DNA of 64,000 nt from Petunia secreta (taxonomy: Eukaryota > Streptophyta > Magnoliopsida > Solanales > Solanaceae), in NCBI GenBank assembly GCA_029990175.1, contig JARKIP010000033.1:6076001-6140000 (forward strand), read 5' to 3'. Under the pieces are notes generated by a model, which worked only from the letters and a program-made list of their open reading frames with translations, made no database searches and was not told the DNA's origin. Both the position numbers and the translations under genes were made by a program. Position 1 is the first letter of the stretch. The number at the start of each line of letters is the position of its first letter. Below are positions 21,481 through 33,335 of the stretch, piece after piece.

Positions 21481-23571
21481 ATTATAGTATAGTTAGGATT
21501 AAGTGTGGGGGTCGTTACGACACCCCGTTGATTCTTGCACGTATAGTTACATGTTTTGCAAGTTTTGGCTTTTTCGAGCTCTAATGTGGGGTGCTCGCAC
21601 CCTTAATGCCTGATCATAAATACATGTTGGGGAGGTCTGAGTACCCCAGGTTTAATGAGCATTTGGTTGGTTCGTGATGAAGATGACACCATCGCTTGCG
21701 CCAGAGACTTAGGCCGCTGGGCCTTCAGGGAAGTTCCTTTAACTCTTGCATTTTATTTTTATCGCATTGAGGACATTGTTCTGTTTAAGAGTGGGGTGAG
21801 GGAATTCCCGAATATTTTATGCTATGAATGACTGTACCGTTAGAAATTTATTTTTTTAGCAATTTTTTTTGTCACCTGACTTTATTTTTATTTGTTACTT
21901 GATTTATTATATAAAAAGAAATAATTAGAAAACTAATGAAAAATTTCAAAAAGATTTTCTTTTTAGTTTAGTTGGTGGTACATGTCATTCGGCCCATGGT
22001 TTTTCTTATGGCCTCGTTTCTTTTCCATGGGTAGACCTTTGAGCCAGGTAATTTTTTATTTTTAGGAGTAGGATAGTATTAATAGTAGAATATTTTAGGA
22101 AAAAAAGATAGAATGCTAGGTGCCTTTGGTTATTTTAATACCGGTGGATTTAGAATTGAGTATGTGTTATTTATGAATCCTTTCTGGTCGTAAAATTTTA
22201 ATGCATGCCTAGAAAAAGTTTGGAATGACCTTCTTGAGACTCTTAAGTCTAAATACTTGACTCTTTTGTATACCATTGTGCTTTATTGCTTAATTTTAAA
22301 GTTGCACCATGTTTGCATAATCGAGAGTTGAAATAGAATCGTCTTGAGTGAACTATGTGCCATGTGTGATGTGAGGTATTTAGTAGTATTCTGTACCTGT
22401 ATATTGATATCTAGAACTTGCACTGTGTGTGTTCAAAGCGAAATCCTAGATTTGCTCTATTTGTGAGATGATACGGGCATTTTTGTGATAAGCCCTTTTA
22501 GCCTTGATTAGTCTACTCTTATATATATCTTTAGTAAGCCCTTTTGAGCCTATTGACCATTTTGTTAGCACCCACATTACAAGCCTTATCCCTTTTATTC
22601 TTAATTGTCTTCTTTTGAACCCTTACTCCTTAGAGCAGTTTAATTGCAAAATATTTTAGGCTGTGGAGTTGTGATTGGAGAAATTGGGTAGATGTGGAAT
22701 GGAACCAATGAAGAGAAAATATGGTGCATTTGAAAGGCAGTCATTGGCAAGGTTGAGAAAAAAATTGAAGTGAAAGAAAAAGAAAAACTCAAGGATGAAA
22801 AAAAAGTGAAAAAGAGAATACATAAAACAAAAGAAAAGAAAGAGAAAAATCTCAACCCTTGCTAGTGTTGTGCAAAAATTAAAATAAATGCTTAAAGTTG
22901 AGAGGAACATTCTTGGGTCTATGTTTGGGTGGTTGCTTGGTTGGTTTTGAAAAGAATTGAGCATAAAATTGAAAGAGATGTATTAAAGTACTTAGGGAGG
23001 TAGTCACTATTTTATCCATATATATCCTACCCGTCCTTTAGCCTATATTGCAACCCTTAAAGTCCCAGTTAATTCTGAATTGGAGCGAGCTTACATTAGT
23101 GACGTCCTGCACTATAGGCAAGCCTATGGTACGTTGTATGTGGCATGTGAAATTCTTTGTGAGTGCGAGTAAACTCTTTTTATATTATGTCCTGAGATTT
23201 GTTCTGGAAATATAATCTTTGTATGATTTTTGGGACACTCTCTTGATTCATTATTTTGGGTGAGGGTAAATGGTTTGCAAGAGATATGTGAAGTTATTAG
23301 ATTTCTTGGTTGAGTGAACAGGTGTGATTTTGTAAAAACTTGGTACTATTGAGTCGGTTTTTGAGTTGTTTTGAGTCGGTCGTTCTAGTGTTTTAAAATA
23401 TGATGAGTTTTTGACATGTAGTGGGTCACATGGTGTACATTTATGCTCTTGTCTAATGGTCGGTATCAACCATAACCATAGGTAGGCCTGTTCCATCGAA
23501 TGTTGAGATCTAGTTGGGAGATTGTATTTGGTGATTGCTTGAGGACGAGCAAAGGTCTAAGTGTGGGGTGG
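21481..23571 (+). mobile_element. Athila-like 3' untranslated region
   Basis: No long frame, but several phrases fit Athila 3' regions: gaggacattgttctgttt... followed by gagtgggg (21768-21795), a long A/G tract (about 22730-22855), cattacaagcctt (22574) and ttgaggacgagcaaaggtct with gtgtggggtgg just before the LTR (23539-23571). Assignment rests on memory of these phrases; no Athila pol is present in the window. Confidence 0.5.
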
Positions 23572-24417
23572 TGATGTTTTGCTATATTTGCCTTGTTTAC
23601 CTTAATATTTCCTTGCATTTTGGGTACTTTATTTGTCCATTATATGGAATAATTGTGTTTCTTGTGCTCACTTATCGTGTTTGTGATTTTAGGATTGGTT
23701 TGGATGAATTCGATACAAAAACAATCAAAATGGAGCAAAATACTTTGAAATGCAAGGCTTGGACCAAAGTGATGATTCGGAAGCTATTTTAAAGGCAAAG
23801 TTCCAAGAAAGCCCCGAAAATTGGAATATGCTTTGAGAGTAAAGCTTCAGAGATAGCTTTGAATTTTGGAGCTATAATGGAACCGGGGCTTCCAATAAAC
23901 CTTTGAGCCTGGTGAGATTTAGTTTTCCCAACTAGTTTAGGATTTAGCTTAACTTATCCTAGCACTTTGTAAACACTATAAAACCTTATTACTTCGTTAT
24001 TTTGTGGGGGGAAGACAGTTTTGGAGAGAGTTTTTAGCATAGAACACATAGAACCAAGGGTTTAATTCTTTTGCATCATCTATTACAATATTCAATTTTT
24101 CTTCCATGAATTATGTCTTGTTATTATTAATATGCATAGCTAAACATATCGTTCTAGGGTTAGGGCAATTACATGAAGGTTGATATTTGAAAATTTATTT
24201 CTACCTATTGGTTTACCATTATCGATTGTTTATTCTTTTTTGAGCCTAATTGTTTGGTTATTGAGGCCTGATAATTGAACACTATCTACGGTTTACAAGT
24301 TGAACTCGACAGAAAGAACTTGTGAACACACATAAGAAAGAATAGGGCTTGATTGTGAACCTGGGCATCAGGGAATCGATTTACGGGTAGGATAGACATA
24401 TACCTATTCGCCTTGTT
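23572..24417 (+). repeat. Athila-like LTR, left part (interrupted by chromovirus)
   Basis: It starts TGATGTTTTGCTATATTTGC directly after a G-rich purine tract. A TATA-like cactataaaacc lies at about 23975. It is broken at ...cgccttgtt by the chromovirus and resumes at 31885 with ttgcttagctaaat. Confidence 0.5.
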
Positions 24418-25226
24418 TGATGCGGGGCAAACCACCACAAGACCCTTTACTAGAAGCCAAGCCAAAGCAATCTATGATGCTCACCTTCACTTGGTATGGG
24501 AAGGCTTGGACGTGGAAGATGGGAGCTACGGAACCACCTTGAAGATCATGCGTTGAAGCACCATGGAAGGAGAACCATCTAGGTCACACGGAGAGGCTCA
24601 AGAGACACAAAGTGAGGTGCCTCAAGAGGCTTCAGGATGGGGCGGACTGCCTACAGAAAGGGGCGGACCGCCTGAAATTTTAAGAGATCTCTGGATCTCC
24701 AAGGGGCAGACTGCCCACTTCACTGGGTGGCTGATTTACACCTTGCAGAGGCGGACCGCCTCCCATTATGGGCGGGGCGCCTACATACTGTGAAGCCATC
24801 AGAGTTTCCTATCTTTTTGTTGTGTAATTCCAACTTTAGTCCTAATTGGCTTCTATTGTTTTGACCCAGTTTAGAGGTATTTTAGACATTTCATTACATG
24901 TTGTAGAAAAAGTATAAGAGTCTTCATTATGTCATGAACACATTTTACCTATCTTTTGAATACAAAAACACAAGAGAATCCTCTCTATTGAAACTTATGC
25001 AATTTGGCTTGATTTCAATTGGATGATTCTAAGTTGAACTTCAAACCTTTCCGATCATTCTATTTATAAGGACCTCGTGATTCGTGAGGATATTTTCATA
25101 GCAAAGGTGATTCTTGACCATCGTTCGGGGTGTAACGAAACATTGTTCTTCGTTGCTACTTGAACAATCGTGTGAGTCTCGTCTCGTTTTTATCTCTTTA
25201 TTGCTTCCGTAGTTTACCCTACATTA
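24418..25226 (+). repeat. 5' LTR of chromovirus
   Basis: It is 809 bp and matches 31064-31884 throughout. It carries a cluster of GC-rich near-palindromes of the type ggcggaccgcc (24640-24782). Confidence 0.9.
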
Positions 25227-25228
25227 GT

Positions 25229-25240
25229 TGGTATCAGAGC
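25229..25240 (+). other. Primer binding site of chromovirus
   Basis: The sequence tggtatcagagc lies two bases after the LTR. It is the standard complement to the 3' end of plant initiator-Met tRNA. Confidence 0.9.
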
Positions 25241-26263
25241 GAGGCTAAGATTACGTTCCTATGAACCCTCGTCCTGCTCTTCGTGCCTTTTATCTTTTTT
25301 TTCTTGTTGTTTTTCATGTTCTTGTTCTTGTTAAATTGAAAAAGAAGAAAAGAATTCAAAAACAAAAAAAAAAAAATCACAAAAAAATCAATAGATATTC
25401 TTGGTTATGATGTTTTCTTTGGTGTTTGATATCGGGGATTGTAAGTTAGCATATTTCCATTGATTGGGTACCCACAAAATATGTTTTAAGGTTTTGAATC
25501 GAAATCTTGAAAATCAAATCCCCAAAAGTTGAAAAACCCTAGAATTTGTTCAAAATTTTTTGATTTGGATTTGTGTTGATTGGATGTTGTTATAAATCAT
25601 TGGGGGTTTGCTTGTAGTAGTTGAAAACACATTGGGGAATGTTTGGATTGGGAAAACACCTTGAAAAACCTTGGAAAATTGGGTGCCAAAAGCCAAGAAC
25701 ACGTTTTTGGACTGTGCAGGAATACACAGTAGGCGGAGCGCCTGGTATATGAGGCGGACCACCCAAAAATTTTCAGCTCTCTGGATTCTTGTGTAGACGG
25801 ACCACCCACCCTGCAGAGGCGGACCGCCCACTCCTGAAGAGAGTGTCCGGGTAGTTGTTTCGTAGGTTTTCGTGTCTTGTTTGCTTTTGTTACTTCCGGT
25901 TAGTACTTTGAGAGTAATTCTCCTGCTCAATTAGTACTAATTCATTGAGCGTTTAGGATATTCGTATGTGTTGGTGGTTGAAAAATTCCAAGAAGACTCG
26001 TAGAATTTCTTTGGCTCAAGTGCTCACTTATATAGCCGAACGCCCATAGATTCCCAATAACTACTCTCTTCCCGAAGAGAATTTGGAACTTGTGGAATTG
26101 TTTGGTCGTTGAGGAGGTTGTTCAACTCTGAGGAAGACTTTTGAATCAAGCACGAGTGAACCTACCCCAAACTTGAGTGTACCCGAGTGACATTCAAAGG
26201 TGAGGGAGTGCGTGAGGGCTTATACTCTAATCTCTTTGCTTGTTTTTGATTGCTTGTAGGTAC
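25241..26263 (+). other. 5' leader of chromovirus
   Basis: No gene. It holds a second cluster of ggcgga(c/g)c(a/g)cc motifs (25733-25835) and an acceptor-like ttgattgcttgtag (AG at 26258-26259) just before the gag ATG at 26264. Confidence 0.5.
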
Positions 26264-27612
26264 ATGGCAGAAGAAAAGGCAAAGGATACCGTTGAGGTCC
26301 CAACAAACATCTTGGCTAGTCTCTTGGCCGAGGTGAAGGCTCTAAACCTAAAAATGGAGACCTTTGAAAAAGAAAGGACCCCGAGTATCTACAAAGATGC
26401 CGGGGAAGGCACAAGCGATGGCTCAACCGTGAGACCGGATCAATTTGCGGAGCTAGCTCGTCAACAACGGTTGAAGGAAGAAACTCTTGTTCGTGAAATA
26501 TTGTTGGGCAATCCCTAAAACTTCGGCAATCCTCAAGGTGAAGTTCCACTCATGAGGCCCCGAAGAAATATAGCACCCCTTGAGCAAGTTGTTGAGGCTC
26601 AAGAAGGGGAGGGCCCCGGACTTGGTGACAACTATGATGATTTTGATGCTCCCTATCCAAATAAGAGGGTAATGAATGAAGGCTGGGGAATGGATAGAGG
26701 TCGTGAGCAAGGTCGTGGACCTCCAAGGGCTTATGTGGGGAGGAACTTGAGGTGTGAATATGATGAAGTTGATGACTACTAAGGAGGCCAACCGAAACTA
26801 AACCGTGGGGGTCGTGTCAACAACCTAAATAGTGTGAAGATCACTATCCCACCCTTCAAAGGGACTAGTAATCCGGAGAAGATTCTTGAATGGAAGGTTC
26901 AATTCGCGCGGGTCTTTGACATAAATGATATATCCGAGGAGAAGAAAGCAACTTATGCCACTACTTCATTTGAGTCATATACTTCCACTTGGTGGGAATC
27001 CGTCATGAGGTTAAGAAAAAGAGTTGGGATGCCAATGAACATCACTTGGGAAAAATTTGTAGAGGTGATGAGCACCAAATATATGACACCCAAGTACCGG
27101 CAAGAACAACTCAAGAGGCTTTATGAGTTTAAACAAGGATTCAAATCCGTTGATGAGTACTTCAATGAGTTCGAAAAGAACCGAATGGCCCTTGACATGG
27201 AAACGGAAGATGAAGAGCAAGCTATCATCCGATTCAAGAATGGTTTGAGCTGGGAGTTTGCTTCTTAATTGAGGCTACACATCTTTCATTCTCTTCAAGA
27301 TGTTTATGATGCCGCGGTTGAGGCCGAAAAGTGGCTCAAGGAAGAGAAGACTCCTCATTATAGGAGTGATACTTCTACTCCAATGACTCGACCCAAAGAA
27401 TGGAAGACCCTAATAACAAGTGGTGCAAGTGGAAGTCGTGATGTAAAGAAGCCTTTTAAGAAGGCTACCCCGAGAAGCGACTTCAAAGAGGTGGGAGGTA
27501 ATTCTAAAACTCAATTAAATACTCCTTCTTCTTCTTTCCAATGACACAAGTGCAAGGGTTATGGCCACTTTGCCAAAGAATGCCCTACCCGAAAAACAAT
27601 GATAGTCATGGA
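26264..27612 (+). pseudogene. Chromovirus gag
   Basis: The frame opens at ATG 26264 (MAEEKAKDTVEVPTN) and stays the same to the zinc knuckle. Stops break it at 26516, 26780, 27266 and 27542. The gag core reads KITIPPFKGTSNPEKILEW, STWWESVMRLR, LKRLYEFKQGFKSVDEYFNEFE. The knuckle CKGYGHFAKEC follows the last stop and its first Cys is missing. A CAA to TAA change would explain the first stop. Confidence 0.8.
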
Positions 27613-27618
27613 TGAGGG

Positions 27619-28280
27619 TTGGTGTATGAGGAGGAAAGTGAGCCCGAGGGTGAGGTTGTTGAGGATAGTGAAGTAGTTGAGGGAGAAGAGAGAGCGGCGA
27701 ATGGTGATGACCCTAATATGTTTCTAGTGGTACGTCGTAGTTTGAGTGCCATGGTGAGTGAGGAGAAAGAGGATGAGCAAAGAGAGAACTTGTTCCATGC
27801 TAGGTGTAGAGTGAGGGGACAAGTGTGCTCTATGATTATTGACTCGGGTATTTGGGCAAATGTGGCGAGCCAATCTTTGGTCTCACAATTGAAATTGCCT
27901 ACACTTCAACACCCAAGCCCCTACCGTTTGCAATGTTGAGTGAGTGTGGGGAATTGAAGGTAGTAAAGCAAAGTCTTGATAAAGTTCAAGATTGGGAACT
28001 ATCAAGATGAGCACATGTCTGATGTAGTGCCAATGCAAGCTTGCCACCTCTTGTTTGTATAGCCTTGGCATATGACAAGCATGTGGTTCATGATGGCCGA
28101 GCCAACACTTACACGATTAAAGATGAGGGCAAGAAGTATGTGTTTACGCCCTTAACGCCTAAACAAGTGAGTGATGACTATAGGCACATGAGAGAGTTGA
28201 AAGAAGCGGCTACAGCTAAGTCCGTCGTGGAGACTAAGCCTTTGGCCAAGACTCCACCATCTTCTACCGGTGGCATTTGA
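27619..28280 (+). pseudogene. Chromovirus protease region
   Basis: An acidic linker (about residues 1-40) leads to the retropepsin-like site MIIDSGIWANVAS, with Asp-Ser-Gly present. There is a frameshift near 27935-28040, after which the frame used by RT (28041 onward) begins. The second half of the protease is decayed. Confidence 0.6.
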
Positions 28281-29540
28281 GCCATGATGAAACCGGGTGA
28301 GTACTTGAGAGGCAATGATGGCACTAAAGTGCTCATTTTCCTAGTGCACAAAGGTATGGTTCTAAACTACGGTTGTGATTATTCTTCTAACCCTAACCCT
28401 TTGCCTAGTGCTATTGAGAATGTTTTGAAGGTATTTGAGGACATGTTCCCGGATGAGATGCGAGTGGTCTTCCTCCATTAAGGATAATTGAGCACCAAAT
28501 TGATTTTGTCCCGGGGTCCCAAATCCAAAACAAGACGGCCTACAGGAGCAATCTCGAGGATACCAAGGAGTTGCAAAAGCAAGTAGATGAGTTTCTAAAC
28601 AAAGGGTTAGTTTGTGAAAGGTTGAGTCCGGTGTGCCGTACCGGTCATTCTTGTGCCAAAGAAGGACGAGACATGGAGGATGTGTGTTGATTTCCCTGCT
28701 GTAAACAAGATAACGGTAAAGTATCGTCATCTCATTCGTAAACTTGATGACATGCTTGATGAATTGAGTGGTTCTAGTATCTTTTCTAAGATAGATCTTA
28801 GGTCCGGCTACCACCAAATCCGGATGACACTGGGTGATGAGTGGAAGACCACATTCAAGACCAAGTTTGGTCTCTATGAATGGTTGGTGATGCCTTTTGG
28901 CTTCTCCAACGCACCTAGCACTTTCATGAGGTTGATGAACTATTTCTTGAAGCCATTTATCAACAAATTTGTGATTGTCTATTTTGATAATATTTTGATA
29001 TATAGCAAATCAATAGATGATCATGTTGGCCACTTAAGTCAAGTCCTTGAAGTGCTAAGAGCCGAAAAGCTCTATGCCAATTTTAAGAAGTGTGCTTCTT
29101 GTGTTTAAAATGTTGTCTTTTTGGGCTTTGTTGTTAGTGTAAGTGGTGTAGAGGTTGATGAGTCCAAAGTTGAAGCCATTAGAGAATTGCCTACTCCTAC
29201 CACCGTATCTCATGTGAGGAGTTTCCATGGCCTTGCTAGATTCTATAGGCGCTTTGTTAGGGACTTTAGCACCATTGCCGCACCACTCACCAAGTTGGCA
29301 AAGAAAGACAAGCCCTTTGTGTGGGGAGAGCCTCAACAGAAGGGTTTCCAAGAGTTGAAAAGTAGGTTGAGTACCGCCCCTTTATTTCAATTGCCCGACT
29401 TCAGGAAGGCTTTTGAGGTTGAATGTGATGCCTCGGGAGTGGGTATTGGGGGTGTTCTCATGTAAGAAGGAAAACCTATTGCCTACTTTAGTGAAAAATT
29501 GAAGGGTGCAACCTTGAATTACTCCACGTATGACAAGTAG
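28281..29540 (+). pseudogene. Chromovirus reverse transcriptase
   Basis: The frame holds WRMCVDFPAVNKITVKYRH, FSKIDLRSGYHQIRM, LYEWLVMPFGFSNAPSTFM and then VYFDNILIYSK (about 28978-29010). The second catalytic Asp of the YFDD box is Asn (codon aat), which should kill polymerisation. It continues with the connection (PTPTTVSHVRSFHGLARFYRRFVRDFSTIAAPLTKL) and the start of RNase H (FEVECDASGVGIGGVLM). Stops lie at 28479, 29106, 29463 and 29538. Confidence 0.85.
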
Positions 29541-31034
29541 TTGTATGCTTTTGTGAGAGCTCTAGCTCATTGGCAACACTATTTATGGCCTAGAAAATTT
29601 GTGATCAAGAGTGACCATGAGTCACTCAAGCATCTTAGAGGCCAAGAGAAGTTGAACAAAAGGCATGCCAAATGGGTGGAGTTCATTGAGACTTTTCCCT
29701 ATGTAATTCATTACAAGAAGGGGAAGGACAATGTTGTAGCCGATTCATTTTCTAGGAAGTTCGCTCTTACTACCACTCTTGCTTCTAGGCTTATGGGTTT
29801 TGAATGTATAAAATCATTATATGAATATGACCTAAAGCTCAAGAGCATTCATGATGCTCAAGTGAGTGGGAAGAGGATGGAGAAATACCAATGGGTAGAC
29901 GGCTACATTTTCAAGAATGGGAGAGTGTGTGTCCCCGAGTCCTCTTGGCGAGAATTGCTAGTGCGTGAAGCACATTGTGGAGGCTCGATGGGTCACTTTA
30001 GGAGGGATAAGACTTTGGCCATCCTTATGGAGCAATTCCATTGGCCTAAGATGGGGTTGCATGTTGAGCGGCTATGCAATACTTGTTTAGATTGCAAGCA
30101 CGCCAAGTCTAAGTCGAATCCCAATGGTTTATATACTCCTTTGCCTATTTCTACTTGCCCGTGGATGGATATTTCTATAGATTTCGTTATGGGATTGCCA
30201 CGGTCAAGAGGAAGACATGATAGCATTTATGTTGTTGTGGATAGGTTCTCCAAAATGGCTCACTTTATTCCTTGCAAAAAGAGTAGTGATGCACAACATG
30301 TAGCTTCTTTGTTCATTGATAATATGTTAAAGTTACATGGAGTGCCTCAAACCACTGTGAGTGATAGGGACACTAAGTTCCTAAGCCCTTTTTGGAGGTG
30401 CTTATGGGGTGCCCTTGGCACCAAATTATTGTTCTCTACGTCCCACCACCCTCAAACGGATGGACAAACCGAGGTGGGGAACCGAACTTTAGGGTCTCTT
30501 CTTAGAGCTATGACCCGAGGTAAGGCCGAGACTTGGGTGGACAAGTTACCTCTCATGGAGTTTGCATACAACCGTACTTTACATAGAATGATTGGCATGA
30601 CTCCATTTGGGTGCGTTTATGGTTTTAATCCTTTGATTCCACTTGATCTTACCCCTTTGCCAAGGGACATGGTTGTTAATTTTGAAGGTAAAAGCCGAGC
30701 TAAGGCTTTGATTGAACTCCATGCTAAGGCGAAGAAGAACTTGGAGGAAGATTATGAAAAGGTGGCCTCCAAAAAGAACAAGGGGAGAAAGAAGGTGGAA
30801 CTCAAGAGGAGAGATTGGGTGTGGGTGTACTTCCAGAAGGAAAGATTTCCAAACCTTAGGAAGGGGAAGTTTTCACCCCGGGGAGATGGTCCGTTCCAAG
30901 TGCTATCCAAGATCAACAACAATGCCTATGTGATTGATTTATCAAGTGAGTACAATGTTTCAAATACTTTCAATATTAGTAACTTGGCTCCTTGTGATGT
31001 AGGTGATGCCGTAGAGGATGACGCCTTAATTTGA
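29541..31034 (+). CDS. Chromovirus RNase H end and integrase (open, 497 codons)
   Basis: This is the longest intact stretch of the element. RNase H continues from YAFVRALAHWQHYL to DNVVADSFSRK. The integrase zinc finger has HCGGSMGHFRRDKT and CNTCLDCKHAK. The core has WMDISIDFVMGLPRS, VSDRDTKFLSPFW and HPQTDGQTEVGNRTL, so D, D and E are present. The C-terminal barrel is GDGPFQVLSKINNNAYVIDL. No chromodomain is apparent after it. The frame ends at 31034, 29 bases before the 3' LTR. The start is simply the codon after an in-frame TAG; in the intact element it was part of pol. Confidence 0.85.
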   Translation: MYAFVRALAHWQHYLWPRKFVIKSDHESLKHLRGQEKLNKRHAKWVEFIETFPYVIHYKKGKDNVVADSFSRKFALTTTLASRLMGFECIKSLYEYDLKLKSIHDAQVSGKRMEKYQWVDGYIFKNGRVCVPESSWRELLVREAHCGGSMGHFRRDKTLAILMEQFHWPKMGLHVERLCNTCLDCKHAKSKSNPNGLYTPLPISTCPWMDISIDFVMGLPRSRGRHDSIYVVVDRFSKMAHFIPCKKSSDAQHVASLFIDNMLKLHGVPQTTVSDRDTKFLSPFWRCLWGALGTKLLFSTSHHPQTDGQTEVGNRTLGSLLRAMTRGKAETWVDKLPLMEFAYNRTLHRMIGMTPFGCVYGFNPLIPLDLTPLPRDMVVNFEGKSRAKALIELHAKAKKNLEEDYEKVASKKNKGRKKVELKRRDWVWVYFQKERFPNLRKGKFSPRGDGPFQVLSKINNNAYVIDLSSEYNVSNTFNISNLAPCDVGDAVEDDALI

Positions 31035-31050
31035 AGGACGAAATCTTCTT

Positions 31051-31063
31051 AAGAAGGGGAGGA
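31051..31063 (+). other. Polypurine tract of chromovirus
   Basis: The sequence aagaaggggagga lies directly before the 3' LTR. Confidence 0.8.
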
Positions 31064-31884
31064 TGATGCGGGGAAAACTACCACAAGACCCTTTACTAGA
31101 AGCCAAGCCAAAGCAATCCATGATGCTCACCTTCACTTAGTATGGAAAGGCTTGGACGTGGAAGATGGGAGCTCCGGAACCACCTTGAAGATCATGCATT
31201 GGAGCACCATGGAAGGAGGACCATCTAGGACACAAGGAGAGGTTCAAGAGACAAAAAGTGAGGAGCCTCAAGAGGCATCAGGAAGGGCGGACTGCCTGCA
31301 GAAGGGGCGGACCGCCTGAAATTTGAAAAGCTCTCTGGATCGCCAAGGGGCGGACCATCAACTTCACTGGGTGGCTGATTTATACCTTGCAGAAGTGGAC
31401 CGCCTCCTATTATGGGCGGGGTGCCTACTATACTGTGAAGCCATCCGAGTTTCCTATCTTTTTGTTATATAATTCCAACTTTAGCCCTAAGTGGCCTCTA
31501 TTGTTTTGACCAACTTTAGGGGTATTTTAGACATTTCATTACATGTTGTAAAAGACTATAAGAGTCTTCATTATGTCTTGAACTCATTTTACCTATCGTT
31601 GAATACAAAAACACAAGAGAATCTTCTATATTGAAACTTATGAAATTTGGTTTGATTTCAATTGGACGATTCCAAGTTGAACTTCAACCTTTTCCGATCA
31701 TTCTAATTGCAAGGACCTCGTGATTCTTGAGGATAGTTGCATAGCATAGGTGATTCTTGACCATCGCTCGGGGTCTAACAAAACATCGTTCTTCGTAGCT
31801 ACTTGAACAATCGTGTGAGTATCGTCTCGTCTCGTCTCGTCTCGTTTTTATCTCGTTATCGCTTCCGTAGTTTATCCTACATCA
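31064..31884 (+). repeat. 3' LTR of chromovirus
   Basis: It is 821 bp, with the same termini and the same GC-rich motif cluster as the 5' copy. A tcgtctcgtctcg expansion (about 31825-31845) accounts for its extra length. Confidence 0.9.
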
Positions 31885-32410
31885 TTGCTTAGCTAAATAC
31901 AGAGTTCTTTAATGCATGCATGTGATTTAATTCCATGGATATATAGTCGTTAGAGTAGCTTGCATAGAGTCGTGAAGAATCGACAGATTTTCTCGAATGT
32001 AATTAACATGTTAGTTAGCAATCTAGGAAATCAAGAAGTAGGATCAACTGAAAAATTCAACTGGATTGTATGTCGCTCTGATTCTGGACCATTACTCTCT
32101 TATTGATAACAACTCATAAATTTCTCTCGATTACTTGACTTCATTACTCGCTCTTAAGTATTGTTTTCTTAATTAGTATAAAAATTACAATCATTATTGA
32201 AAAAGATCCTTGAATAGTTTTTACTAGAATACGGTTATTAACAGTAGTTTTTCTTTTAAATAACTTTAGAAGAATCCTTTACCAGTACTCATCAAAGATA
32301 ACAACATACGTGCTTACCTGGACTCTGTCGGGTTGATATTCCTTAGGATCCTGTACCAATACTTGTCAAAGATAACAACATATGTGATTACCTGGACTCT
32401 GTTGGCTCAT
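31885..32410 (+). repeat. Athila-like LTR, right part
   Basis: It continues the interrupted LTR after the chromovirus (ttgcttagctaaat...). Its true 3' end is uncertain; I see no clear PBS or end motif, and the last 130 bases hold a local tandem duplication. Confidence 0.4.
32281..32405 (+). repeat. Local tandem duplication, period about 74 bp
   Basis: Positions 32281-32329 and 32355-32403 share tcaaagataacaacata and ttacctggactctgt with few changes. Confidence 0.7.
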
Positions 32411-33335
32411 CGAAGTGAACTGAAACAAAGGCCTATCTAAGAAGAAATAACTAGTGTGTGTAAAGTCTTAGATGAATAACCACGACAACTACAGTTCCAT
32501 ATTTATTTTTCTGATTTCATTTCAAATCTCTAGTCAAAATACTTGAGTTTGAAGTAACAAATCCTAAAACTCTAGAATTGTTTCTAAAATTCAAGATTTT
32601 TTACTTCAAGCTTCAGTATTTTGACATAAGATTTTGAAATTAAATTCATGAAACTTTTATGCTTTGAATTGTTGCGGTTATTCATTTAAATTATATAATT
32701 ATTGGCTATTCCTTATTTAGCAAATAAATATTCAAGTTTTCGCGCCAAATAGACAAATATGACACTATTGTTATAGTTTTTCTCCCCATAAGAAAAATCT
32801 TATAACTTTGGCCCCCCATCAGAGGGAAACTCCTAGAAATCGCCAGGTTTTACTACTATTAATATCTAGCGACGCCAAGAGCTTTTCTTATGGGGCCAAA
32901 ATTTTAAGACTTCTTTTGCGGGTTCCAAATCTATGACGGAGCGCCAAAAATATCTTAGTTTGTAAATTACCTCTAAAAAGTGGCTAGTCATCAAAATTAC
33001 ATGGGTATAAAATGAGTCAGCAGTGCATGATAGCCAGTTGAACAGGGGCGCAATGGCCCGTGTACAAGTTCAAGGCCATTATCCTCTTTTGAGGTCCCTC
33101 TTTATGTTTTATCTCATTTCAAGAACATTTTTAATAATTTAGACTTATCACTTGGAGCAACGCTATTCTTTATTCTTTCTACTCTTCTCCTCCTCCCAAC
33201 CCCACCCCTCACTTTTATTCTTCTTTTTGGTTTGATATTAATTAATAAGTATAAATACTAGATTAAACTTTTGATATGGAGTTCGAGTACAATACTACTA
33301 TGAAGTTCAAATACAATTGATTCGACATTCAAATC
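32411..33335. other. Unassigned AT-rich region with an inverted repeat
   Basis: No gene. An exact 13-bp inverted repeat ccccataagaaaa / ttttcttatgggg (32784-32796 and 32883-32895) encloses a GC-richer segment. It may be the core of a decayed MITE. The end (33336-33340) is the left AGTAG target duplication. Confidence 0.4.

Larger units (their letters stand above)
24418..31884 (+). mobile_element. Chromovirus-type Ty3/Gypsy element nested in the Athila LTR
   Basis: Its LTRs begin TGATGCGGGG and end in CTACATCA (3') or CTACATTA (5'). The flanks ttgtt (24413-24417) and ttgct (31885-31889) are a 5-bp target duplication with one mismatch. The PBS is of the initiator-Met type. Gag, protease, RT, RNase H and integrase lie in two main frames broken by nonsense codons. 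RT and integrase look like the CRM/Galadriel group of chromoviruses (DDMLDELSGSSIFSKIDLRS; YVIDLSSEYNVSNTFNISNL), but the lineage is a judgement from memory. Confidence 0.85.
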
